Shown piece by piece: positions 27,834 to 37,200 of a DNA stretch of 64,000 bases (positions within the stretch are counted from its first letter, which is position 1; each line of letters begins with the position of its first letter). The stretch is from the NCBI GenBank assembly GCA_013397795.1, contig VZTJ01000764.1, positions 1,502,258-1,566,257 on the forward strand, read 5' to 3'. The stretch comes from Orthonyx spaldingii (Eukaryota; Chordata; Aves; Passeriformes; Orthonychidae). The notes beneath the pieces are model-generated. The model was not told the origin of the DNA. It searched no databases and saw nothing but the letters and a program-made list of their open reading frames with translations. The translations under genes were made by a program, and so were the position numbers.

Positions 27834-28215
27834 TTGCTACTTCTTCCTTTTTTTCCTGTATCTGGTCTTGTTCTGATTTTCCTCAGAACCCTGGTTAGCA
27901 AACTTCATGCCCCAGCCTGGCTCTCAGCCAAAAGGTCATTGCAGCAGCAGCAGGGCTCATGTCACAGGGGTTTGGGCTCAGGCCATTCCTGCCAGACACT
28001 CAAATGGAATCTGAAAGTTGCAGATCTGTGGCTGGCACTTCCCCTTCTGTGGTTTCCTTGATCTCTCCATGGAGCTCAGAAAAACTGGGAAATCCTGGCG
28101 TAACTTCCCTGTTGTGATGCACTCATTTTCTCTCCTTGAATCTCTGGCAGACTAGAAGAAGGGCACCATCAGCAGGGGCTGAGCATTGAGCAGAGGAGAT
28201 CCCTGCAGTCATCCC
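27834..28215 (+). pseudogene. Decayed chemokine 5' module, copy B
   Basis: This aligns with copy A (26.5 kb) and with the live promoter at 29.58-29.81 kb. Shared words include GGAATCTGAAAGTTGCAGA, CTGTGGCTGGCACTTCCCC, TTCTGTGGTTTCCTTG and CACTCATTTTCT. The 5'-UTR words GCAGAGGAGA and TCATCCCAGCTCCAG follow. At the position of the live TATAAAAGG this copy reads TAGAAGAAGG (28,153-28,162), so the TATA box is destroyed. The signal-peptide exon that should follow is not recognisable. It is best read as a promoter relic, not a gene. Confidence 0.7.
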
Positions 28216-28224
28216 AGCTCCAGG

Positions 28225-28545
28225 CCTGTTCATTTCCCCACCATGGTCCCCATGCCCCTTCTCTGGCACTGCATAGGCCAGTAAACTCACCAGGGATGTT
28301 CTGTCAGCCACCTGCAAGTAACCCACCATATCTTCATTTATGCAAAAAGGCTCATTTCTGCAAAAAATCAGGGTATTTTGAGAGGGCATGTGGCTTTATC
28401 AGTGTTTCAGTCTCACCAGCCAGGCAGCTCACCTGGGCAAGGGGTAACTGGGCTCCCGGGGTGAGTGTGGCACTGACACCAGCTGTGCCATCCCCACAGG
28501 GGCTGCGCCTGCCAGCTGGGGGCACCTCGGACACCTGCCGGGGCC
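28225..28545 (+). repeat. Tandem duplication unit, copy B
   Basis: Partner of 27,425-27,742, with the same order of blocks and scattered substitutions and indels. It leads without a break into the PHD-family exon remnant at about 28,500-28,620. The duplicated segment is therefore probably intron plus exon of a PHD/G2E3-like gene lying next to a chemokine 5' module. Confidence 0.75.
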
Positions 28546-28900
28546 AGTAATGCCCCAAAACTTCCACTTTCCCTGTGACAACAAGTAATGCTGCATCTCC
28601 CGGTTTTGGGGGGAGTTCAAGTGAGTACAGACACCCCACAGAGCCAGAGACAGGGCCAGCGCAACCCAGGGCTGGGGCTGAGCTGTCACCTCTGTGCGGC
28701 AGGTCCTTCTGCTGGAAGCACCAACCAGTGCAGCAGTGTGGGCAGTGCAGTGGGACCAGACCCACCACCTCGTCTGCCAGGAGGCAGTGGGGGGCAGCCC
28801 TGCTACGACCTTCTGGTCTGTCCCACCTGCACCAGCAATTGGTTCCACCACCACTGCATCCAGGCAGGCAGCATGGCATGCCCCCAGCCCCTGACACCAC
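28530..28900 (+). pseudogene. G2E3/PHF7-like extended-PHD gene remnant
   Basis: Several zinc-binding landmarks of the extended-PHD family appear in order but in different frames. At about 28,560-28,620 a frame reads NFHFPC, then an in-frame TAA, then CCISRFWGEFK. Next comes GTGAGT at 28,621, a short intron, and a CAG acceptor near 28,700. SFCWKHQP follows. A second frame gives THHLVCQEAVGG, and a third gives YDLLVCPTCTSNWFHHHCIQ. Family members have the matching series HFPC / SFCWxHRP / CLICLEPV / MVCPxCxxAWFHRxCIQ. At least one stop and two frameshifts break the gene, so it is a pseudogene. The splice signals of one intron survive. It lies between chemokine-derived modules, which suggests they were duplicated together. 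Confidence 0.7.
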
Positions 28901-28929
28901 CCCTGTTCTCACTCCATTGCCCAATTCTA

Positions 28930-29155
28930 GGGCAATCCATAGAATGATTTGTTTGGAAGGGAGCTTAAAGAACATCTCATTACAACCCTCCTGCCATGGG
29001 CAGGGACCCATTCTACGAGACCAAATTGCTCAGAGCCCCATCCAACCTGGCCTTGGACACTTCCAGGAATGGGACATCCACAAATTCTCTGGGCAACCTG
29101 TGTCTCACTGCCCTCACAATAAAAAATGTGTTCCCTCAGCCCCTGCAGCACCATG
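28930..29155 (-). mobile_element. CR1 LINE 3' end, reverse orientation
   Basis: CR1 words are clear: CTGCCATGGGCAGGGACC, CCATCCAACCTGGCCTTG, CACTTCCAGGAATGGG and TCTCTGGGCAACCTGTG. The element begins right after the PHD-family remnant and is truncated about 220 bp in. Confidence 0.85.
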
Positions 29156-29159
29156 AAGT

Positions 29160-29575
29160 TCACAGAATCAAACTGTAGGATCATTTATGTTGGAAAAGTC
29201 CTTTAAGATCATCAAGTCTAACCGATAAACCAGCATTACAAAGTCCACCACTAAACTATGTCCCTAAGCACCACATTTACATGTCTTTTAAATGTCTTTA
29301 GGTATGGTGACTCCAGCACTTCCCTGGGCAGTCTTTTCCAGTGCTTGACAACCCTTTCATAGAAGAACGTTTTCATAATATGCCCTGGCTCAATGTGAAG
29401 CCATTTTGTCTCATCCTGTCACTTGTTACCTGGCAGAAGAGAGCAACCTCCACCTCACTACAGCCTCCTTTCAAATAGCTGCAGAGAGCAGTAAGGTCTC
29501 CCCTTAGCCTCCTCTTCTCTTGCCAAACCAACCCAGCTCCCTCAGCTGCTCCTCATAGAACTTGTTCTCTCTTGA
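29160..29575 (-). mobile_element. CR1 LINE 3' end, second copy, reverse orientation
   Basis: It starts with CAGAATCAAACTGTAGGATC and TTGGAAAAGTCCTTTAAGAT. It continues through CTTCCCTGGGCAGTCTTTTC and GTCTCCCCTTAGCCTCCTCT to CAGCTCCCTCAGCTGCTCCT, all typical CR1 sequence on the minus strand. Its right end abuts the live chemokine flank at about 29,579, exactly where homology to modules A and B becomes truncated. The insertion therefore cut off the distal part of the chemokine upstream region. Confidence 0.85.
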
Positions 29576-29578
29576 ACC

Positions 29579-29828
29579 TGAAAATCACAGACCTGTGGCT
29601 GCCACTTCCCCTTCTGCAGTTTGTCTTTTCCAGCTCAGCAAAACTGGGTGATCCTTACATAATTTTCCTGGTATGATACAGTCATTTTCTTTCTTTGAAA
29701 CCCTGTGTCCACCCAGCGGCAGGGGTATAAAAGGAGATCAGCAGGAGGAGGGGCTACCGTGCAGAGGAGAGCGCTACAGACATCCCAGCTCCAGCCTCAT
29801 TTGTGGCTGCCTCAGCCCTCCCAGCATC
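29579..29828 (+). promoter_or_regulatory. CC chemokine promoter and 5' UTR with TATA box
   Basis: A clean TATAAAA lies at 29,726-29,732, about 97 bp upstream of the start codon. This predicts a transcription start near 29,757 and a 5' UTR of about 70 bp. The flank from 29,579 is the intact member of the three-copy module (compare 26.5 kb and 27.9 kb). The modules differ most clearly at the TATA box, which only this copy keeps. Confidence 0.7.
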
Positions 29829-30527
29829 ATGAGGGTCCTTGCAACCAACCTGGCTATTCTGCTCCTTGTGGCCATCTGCTCTCTGGCTGAGGCCGATCTC
29901 AGAGTCCACAGGATGGATCAAGGTACGCTCTCCTTTCCCAGGAGAGAGCCCCATCCCCATTGATTAGACCCTCACGTCCATGGAGGAGGCTGGGAGCAGA
30001 TGGTCATCACCAGTGCAGGGACTAAGACTCAGAGACGAAGGTTTTCAGGGGGTGTCCTCAGAGGACATAGTAAATCACCTGGGAGCCACAGGCAGAGCCT
30101 CTACCACAATGTGGCAACCCACTGGGCCCATCTCTCTGCCCTCACAGAAGCCACCTACTGCTGCTTCACCTACACTTCACGCCCCATTCCACACAGAATG
30201 ATCCACTCTGCCTACATGACCAGCAGCAGCTGCTCAAAGCCAGCCGTGGTGTAAGTACCCAACATTGCCGGAGTCGGGGGTGCAACAGCCAGGGCAGTAC
30301 CCCAAGGGTGTCCAAGGTTGCCCAGGATGGGGAAGGGCATGGACAGGGACACCCTGGGTGCTACCAGCAGGGTCTAGCGCAGGCACCCTGATGCCCTGGC
30401 TGAGTGCTTCAACACTGTTTTTTTCCCCAACAGCCTGGTCACCAGGAAGGGGAGGGAGGTGTGTGCAGACCCCAGCGCTCACTGGGTGCAGAAATACCTG
30501 GAGCTTTTGGAGCTGCCAGGGTACTGA
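29829..30527 (+). CDS. CC chemokine (MIP-1/CCL3-CCL4-CCL5-like), three exons
   Basis: Exons 29,829-29,922, 30,148-30,250 and 30,434-30,527 join with phases 1 and 2 into 96 codons. This is the canonical CC chemokine gene structure. Residues 1-22 are a signal peptide (MRVLATNLAILLLVAICSL, then AEA). The mature N-terminus starts near DLRVHRMDQ. Adjacent cysteines occur in EATYCCFTYTSRPIP, the third in SSSCSKPAVV and the fourth in REVCADPS, followed by a short amphipathic helix (WVQKYLELLE). An RKGR motif in the 40s loop matches the BBXB heparin-binding site of CCL4/CCL5 (RKxR). The product should be a secreted leukocyte chemoattractant acting through CCR-type receptors. Exact orthology is unresolved. 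A position upstream of LRPAP1 is not the usual CCL3/4/5 cluster. Confidence 0.93.
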
Positions 30528-30679
30528 CTCTTCCCTGCTGCTGCCGCCCCAGGTCAATGGGCTCAAGCCCAACACCAGACATGCAATAAGATTGCTTGAG
30601 CTGCATCTTTCTTCAACGGGAAAATTTGTTACAATTGCTGTACAGTTGTTTAACTAAATTTTGCTTGCTTAAATGCCTG

Positions 30680-30685
30680 AATAAA
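30680..30685 (+). terminator. Polyadenylation signal of the CC chemokine
   Basis: AATAAA lies 153 bp after the stop codon in an AT-rich 3' UTR and is followed by a GT-rich stretch (GTGTTTGGCTTGT). The transcript should end near 30,700. Confidence 0.8.
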
Positions 30686-31159
30686 GTGTTTGGCTTGTCA
30701 AATCCTATGAGTGTCTCAGAAGTCCCTGCTGGAGCCCTAACATGGCAGAAGGGACCCATGGGGAGCCTCTTGCCCTCCCCACTCCCTCGTTTCGCTGCTA
30801 CCCACTGTGCAGGGTAGCCCCATGATAGCTCCCACAGTACATCTCCCTCCCCAGCCTGGACTCAGCTCCTGCTTCCCAGCATGACCCAGACACACCTGTG
30901 GGGTGACACAGGCATCTCATCCATTTCTTGGGGCCCTCCCCACACAGCACATGTGGAGTCCAATAACAAATCCCCTGGGCCAGGCAGCCCTGCTGGGCAT
31001 TGCCACCATCTCATTGACATCTTTTCCCCAAACTCTAGAGGATCAGGACAGTGTTTGAAGACCTGACATCTCCACTCCTAGACCCCTCCTACATCACAGT
31101 CCCCTGCAGCGGTGGAGCTGAGGTCCCGGTGCTCCTGGGTGCTGCTGTCCCCACATACA

Positions 31160-31262
31160 CACACTGTGCCACAGTGCTGCAGAGGAGCAGGCAGCAGCAG
31201 GCAGCATTGTCCCCCCACTGATACCACCTCTGTCCTCACGCCGCTGCCCACCGCTGGGGACG
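31160..31262 (+). pseudogene. Small PHD-family fragment, second copy
   Basis: GGCAGCATTGTCCCCCCACT followed by GATACCACCTCTGTCCTCAC aligns with the end of the PHD-like remnant at about 28,868-28,920 (GGCAGCATGGCATGCCCCCA, ACACCACCCCTGTTCTCAC). Only about 65-100 bp is alignable by eye. It shows that PHD-like debris flanks the intact chemokine on both sides. Confidence 0.4.
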
Positions 31263-31279
31263 TGACTGGGCGTCCTAGG

Positions 31280-31800
31280 GTGAGGTTATGTATTTTGTGC
31301 TATGTATTTCCTATCCTTGGCCTAAGCCCAGAAATGGGCCCTGTTTCCTTTAAGCGAGCCAGAGAAGCTGGTGCAGGTTTTTTGGGGTTTTTTTGTTTAT
31401 TGTTTACATTCTTTAATCATGTGGCAGCTGGGCTGGAGAACCTTTTTTTCTCTCCTTGGGACTGCAGAAAAAAATCCTCAGCAGCTTCTGTTTCTTCTGC
31501 TCTTTCTGGGACTTTTTGGGCTTGTTTTTCTGTCCAAACTCCAGTCTCTTTGAGGGACGATCAGCAGGACCCTGCAGGGAGCTGCTGGAGAGACGCCTGC
31601 CCAGCCCAGCCCGGCCTGGACTTCAGGAGAAGCGAAGTGTAGCAGAGACTATAAAATTCACCATCTTTTCTCCACAGTAGAGAAGGTTTATTATCTAACA
31701 TTATTCTTTTCTTTCCAGTGCCTGTGAACACCCTCCGTTTGTTTAAATAAACAGGTTTTTTTTCACTTTCCTCCAAGAAATCTTTTCGGAACCGTGTAGG
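31280..31800 (+). mobile_element. Candidate retroviral solo LTR
   Basis: The segment has LTR-like architecture: TATAAAA at about 31,649, roughly 100 bp of presumptive R region, then AATAAA at about 31,746 followed by a T-rich stretch. The flanks are unrelated GC-rich DNA, and no retroviral coding sequence lies next to it. I could not define target-site duplications or exact TG...CA ends, so the limits are approximate and the family is not named. An old promoter or 3' exon of a non-coding RNA is the main alternative. Confidence 0.4.
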
Positions 31801-31899
31801 GGAGGGGCGGCCGGGACCTGCTTGCCAGGCCTGCATGTCTGGCAGGGGAGGCACCCTTTTTGGGAAGTTTCCTCCTAAATTTTGTCTCCAAACCGGTAC

Positions 31900-33690
31900 A
31901 GCAGGACATCTCTGCAGCTGACACCAGCTCTGCACCAGGATCACACTCTGCCCCGCACAACTTCTGCTTAGGCCAGGACACACAGAACAATACCAACACT
32001 GGACACTTGAGGTCACAGAGGTAAAGGCACTGGAGAATGACATCCAACAAGCCAACATAAGCAAACTAATAGTGCTGCAGCCCCTCTCCATTTCTAAAAA
32101 TTTCAACAGTGTAGCTCAAAAGCCCAGGCAAACAAATGCATAAAGTTGTGCACAAGTACACTCAGAAGAACAGTGGGGACCTGTTAGAGTTTATACAGCA
32201 TAGAAGTTGAATTTATTTTCAGGGAGCCTGAAAACTCAATCAATACTTCAAATGACAGACAAGACAAAACCGCCTATTTCAAAATGACTTGGGAATACGT
32301 ACATACACGGTAATAATGAGACTAAAAGAAGCTCTAAATCCTAAAACTGATGTGTAGAGTTGCACAAGGTTTGGGCAAGGCTGATGAGCTTCCTACCACA
32401 TCATCAGATTGCTGTACTTCAGTGTGTACTGCAATGCCCACTTCAACTACTCTTCAATGCAATGTATACTGCAATGCTTTTGCCCACTTCTGCAATCCAG
32501 TCTTATAGCAACAGCTTCTAAGTTAATAACATTGAAAACCTCTGACTTTGGAAGATGTGAAAGAGAACACAAGACTTTTATATTGCTTACAAGGCAAAAA
32601 TGAGAGTCCAGTAAAAATCCTCCCTGGAGCATTGTTTTCAGAAATCTCATTATAGTTTAGTCCATCTCTTTGTTCTTAGAGGGCTCCCTTATAACGCATG
32701 AAGGCTTGGTATTGACAGTAGTACAGAGCTACACTTTAATTTGCTCAAGGTCACATGTGAGATCTGAAGCAAATTTATGAATTTTTGCCTCCACCACCAG
32801 TTAGTCCCAGGAACGTAATCCCAGTACCACCTCGCTAAACAAACTCTACAAAAAATTGTCCAACTATGCTGAAAAAATTGTACTACACAAGCTTTGAAGT
32901 GCGCAGAAGAGAATCCATCAAGACAAGGGAATTAACCACTTTCTTCACTGCCTTCCCTTCAGAATACCCGCATGCAGTGTGCCGTACATCTCTTGCACTT
33001 CTTTCATAGCAGCATTAGATTTTAGCAAATTAAACCAGGGAGGATGTATACCAACCCTGGATTAAACATGCATTTTCATAGCATCACGAGGTTTTTTTCT
33101 TAACACAGTTTGACTTAATCCCCTCCCAAAATTGCCTGTTAACCACTGCACTTCTCGGCTGGCTCCTTGAGGAGGACACAGAGGTGGGAGGTTGGCACCA
33201 TCTGGACTGGCTCTCCTGGCCAAGAGCTGCACTCTGAGCACACATCACCGAGCCCAGAGCCATTCCCACACTTCGCCCCTGGAGAACAACCCAATCTATG
33301 TCTCACCGCATTTCTCACAATCCTCCTTCTTCCCACGCCACCATCCACCCCTCTGTACTGCAGAGGTGTTCTCTGCCACCACCGAGGGAGCACGGGGAAA
33401 CCGGTCCCCATTCTTGCCTTCCGCCCTGCCCGAGCTGCCTTTTCTTTTTCTGTGTACTCTTGGACATTGTGCTAACATCTAAAAACTTTGTTTGATGGAA
33501 GTGGTGGTATTCGATCCCACTGTGTCCCCTTGTTCTTGCACAGCTGACATCAACACCGAGTGCCGGCTGCAGTTACTACAGGCTGGGGTGGAAAACGACT
33601 CACAAAACGTGCCACGTCCAGCATGTTTTGTGAGGCAAGCACTCGGGAGAATGGCACGATGAAAAACAGCTCAAACCTAACTCTTGTCAG
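31900..33690. other. Intergenic DNA between the LTR-like block and the LRPAP1 promoter
   Basis: No exon or named repeat was recognised. Base composition falls from GC-rich to AT-rich and rises again from about 33.1 kb towards the LRPAP1 CpG region. Open frames at 33.1-33.5 kb on both strands reflect that composition. Confidence 0.45.
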
Positions 33691-33699
33691 GCTACTCCG

Positions 33700-34290
33700 A
33701 CCCCAATTCGGACTCTGGATCTCCGACCTCAGCCGGATTTTCCTCCGGGTTTCCAGCACCCACCGCCCCTCCCCGCACGGCATCTCGGGAGTTGTAGTTC
33801 CCGGCGCGGTGCGACATGGCGGCTCTGCGGGCTCTGCCGGTCCTCGCCGCCGCTCTGCTCCTGGCTGCCGCCGGCCAGGCCAGCAAGTACTCCCGGGAGG
33901 CCAACGAGGGGCTGGCGGCCACCGACGGCAAGCGGCGGGAGGCCGGGGAGTTCCGGGTGGTGAGGCTGAACCAGGTCTGGGAGAAGGCGCAGCGGGTGAG
34001 TGGGGCGGCGCGGGGCGGTGGCGGAGCTCGGAGGGGGCTCCGGGGTCGGGCGCGGCCGCTTCGGACGCTCATTCCTTGTCAGGGAGGTGAGCAGGAGCGG
34101 GGGCCGGTGTGTGGGGAGACACCGAGGCTGTCCGGCCCGGCGCAGGGCTGCGGTGGGTTTTGTTGGGTTCTCGGGCATGGCTGTCCCCGGCCGTGGCGCA
34201 GCGAGGGACCCGCTCAGCCCCGCGCCGGGGGGAACAGCCTCCTCCCGGGACAGGAGATGTGTGTCTGAGCCGTGGGAAGTGTTGAGCCGC
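33700..34290 (+). promoter_or_regulatory. LRPAP1: CpG-rich LRPAP1 promoter and first-exon region
   Basis: GC content and CpG frequency jump here compared with both flanks. A TATA-less core is expected. Just upstream of the ATG lies GGGAGTTGTAGT (33,787-33,798), a close match to the ZNF143/THAP11 site (GGGAATTGTAGT). The start codon sits in GACATGGCGGC (33,813-33,823), which resembles the YY1 initiator motif AAGATGGCGGC. Both elements are typical of housekeeping promoters. Confidence 0.75.
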
Positions 34291-37200
34291 CCGTGGTTAA
34301 ATACAGCAGCTAAACCACATGCCCAGGAAGTGGGAGAGAGAGGGAAGCCCCGCTGGTGCCGCGGAGGAGCTGCGCTGGCTCCTGTGCTCGCTGGTTGCGT
34401 GCTTTGTTGTTCAGGTCTGTGATGCTCTCGCCTGTCTGAAGGCGGTTCCTGCTCTGCACAGGGAAGGAGTGCACAGCACAGGAGAAGAGGAAATCCTCCA
34501 CCTTGGTGTTTGTGTCACCTTCTTTCACATCGAGTGATGTAGACAAATGCAAGAGGACCAGCAAATGGGTATCACCGTTCCCAGATGAGAGTCGTAATTT
34601 TGACAATGATACTTGAGTTTCTCTCACACTGAACTACAAAAAATATATTTAATTAAAGGGAAAACACAATCAAATAATTTAATTACAGTGGAAATATTTA
34701 CTTAGAAGTAAACAGAACAGCTCCAACAGGAGAAGAGTGCACTGCACATATCCCCTGAATATTGTGGACCATGGGAATTAGGGTCATGACTGGCAAAGGT
34801 TCAGTTAATTAAGGCAAAGAAATATGTTAATATTAACTTTGGATCTTCAGTATCCTGACTAGCCTGAGCAATTGAATTGGAGGTAGGGCATCCCTGGGTT
34901 CAATCAAAAACTAGAACCCTGCCATAGAGCTGCCTCCCAATGTGTTAAAGGAAGGTATCAAAAATACTTCTTTTATCAATGGGAGAAGGATGGAACGGAG
35001 CATAGGACAGTGTGTGTTAATGAAATTCCAGCTGTGAACTGCCAGCTGAAAAAGAAACAGCACAGAGACAAGAAATAATCTATAATGATACCAGGTCAGT
35101 TACCTCTCACCTTTCCAATTACAGTCTGTTCTCATTTTCATACCTGGCTCTTCTGGAATTAAAATTTGAGATGCTTTACATCATCTATATTAAGATACTA
35201 AAATACAAAATGGAGTTAACTCTGTCAGTAAAAAAATAAGGTTTAGTAAATTCTACATGTGTGAGCTAGATTTATTACTATCAACTTACTTGAACTAAAT
35301 TTGCCACCATCTAAATTTCACTTTCGAGTACAACTGTCACCCAGCATGTGTTTTATAAAGTGAGTTTTCAATATGTCTGGGCAATATATGAAATAAGAGG
35401 AAAACTGTGCCTGGGTGTGACATCTGCTTTGAAATACTTCTATGTGTCAATGCTGAACTCTTCATTCCTTTATTTTGGTAGTGGTAGAGATAGTACTGAA
35501 AATAGGGAACTTCTTTGTTTTGACATAAAAGACAGATACTGCAATTTAGCATTGCAACACCCAGCTGGAGGAGCAGTCCTTTAAAAAAGCCCCAAAATGT
35601 TATTTAGTGGGACCAGAAGCTGGCAAGCCAGACTTCCTTCTTGTTTCTCTGAGGGTGGGAGGGAGGGCTTGATCTTTCTCCAGAATCTCTTTTCATAAAC
35701 AGTAAATATGTAGTAAAGAGCTCTTTCCTCTTGCAGGCAAAAGTGTGAGTAAGGGTATTGCAGGTAATGATTGCAGCCAGCCCAACAGCAAATTATTTAG
35801 TTTTTGTAATGTTTGACAGATTTCCAGCATTCATTCCCAGAATTGCCAGGTGCCTATCTTGGATGTTAATGTCCAGGCAGCATAAGGAATAAGGAATGAG
35901 TGTAAGGAGCTTGTTGCTTGGGTATTTAATCATTAAACTTAAGGTTTTCACCTCTGCTTCTAGTTAATTATTCCAATATATGAGTGATGTTAGTAAAGTG
36001 AGGAGTTCTATCCATTGACAGTTTTTACTTGGTGTTCCTCAGGGTCCTATGTGAGATGACCTAGAAGGAAGCAATTCTTTAACTGGATACTTTAAATTAG
36101 TTTATTTATTCACTCTGTGTTATACAAATGGGACAGGCAAGGGGCTTCCAAAAGGTTGCAAAGGATTTATAATGCTTAAAAAGACAGTTAATTGAGTTTC
36201 ATACTATGTTACAGTGAGAATTGGAAAAATACTACTGGAACTGGGAGAAATTTGAATAGAATCTTGGGAGGGGAATACCTTAAAGAACAATGGGCTTAAT
36301 GTAGTTCCTTAGTTTTTCTTAAGAGTTTAAAATGTTTGATTGATGATGTCTCCAAACTTTGTTTAGAAGCTCTGTTCTTTTCTATAACTTTTAGAAAACA
36401 GAAAGCCACACATATTTATGAGGTTGCACTAACTGCAGAGAGGCTTTTATGCAGTAGTGTGTTTCTGATGATAAAGTCACACATATAAAAGATTTTATTT
36501 TCCCATATTGTAGTACTTAGGAGCTAAATTACTTCTTATCCAAGTTACTACTGGCTATTCTTTCCTGTATTTGCTCAGCATAACTACATATGAAGTTCAC
36601 GCTACTTGAACACTGACTAATATTAGTGTACAGAGCTACTGAGATGCTTGGCCATTCCCTTCACAATTTGTAGCAAACCTAACATTCAGTCTAGAAGCTT
36701 CAGGGCACAATTCTGGCTGAGGAAAATGTTGATACTTGGTGCCGCTGCAGCAGTGACACTTGAGCTGTCCAGGCCATTCTGCACCAGAAAAGCAAATAAG
36801 TACATGATGAAGGCTTTTCTTTTACTTTAGCATGTACTAAAAGCCACAAAGTGGTTCCTTCTAAGTGCCTGGCTTCTATCAAGCAGTTCCCCAAAAGTAG
36901 ATGGTAAAGAAGACAATAGGGATGCTCCATTGCTTTAGTATTAGAGGGATCAGAACTTTTAATGTGTTCTTTAAGTATTATATTTACCTGTGATTCTAAC
37001 GACTCTAGATTTTAGTAATTTCAGTAAGCCAAGTGCAAAATACAGGAAAAAAACTAGTTTAAAAATAACTATATGCAGTGGCACAAGATTAGTTAATAGG
37101 ACAACCTAAGCTGGAAGCAGAAACAATAATGTGGATAGTTTCCTGAATTCCTGTCAATAGGAAGTGCATTAGCTCAAAGTAATGGCATTTTTCCTAGTTA

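Noticed and set aside
28352..29011. 219-codon minus-strand open frame, the longest in the window
   Set aside because: It runs antisense through the PHD remnant, the tandem repeat and a CR1. Its protein matches nothing I know and reflects GC-rich composition.
31561..32106. 181-codon minus-strand frame
   Set aside because: Lies antisense across the LTR-like block with no family resemblance, so it is not treated as coding.
33560..34422. Overlapping long frames on both strands around LRPAP1 exon 1
   Set aside because: Stop codons are rare because the region is CpG-rich. Only the signal-peptide frame continues through splice sites into later exons.
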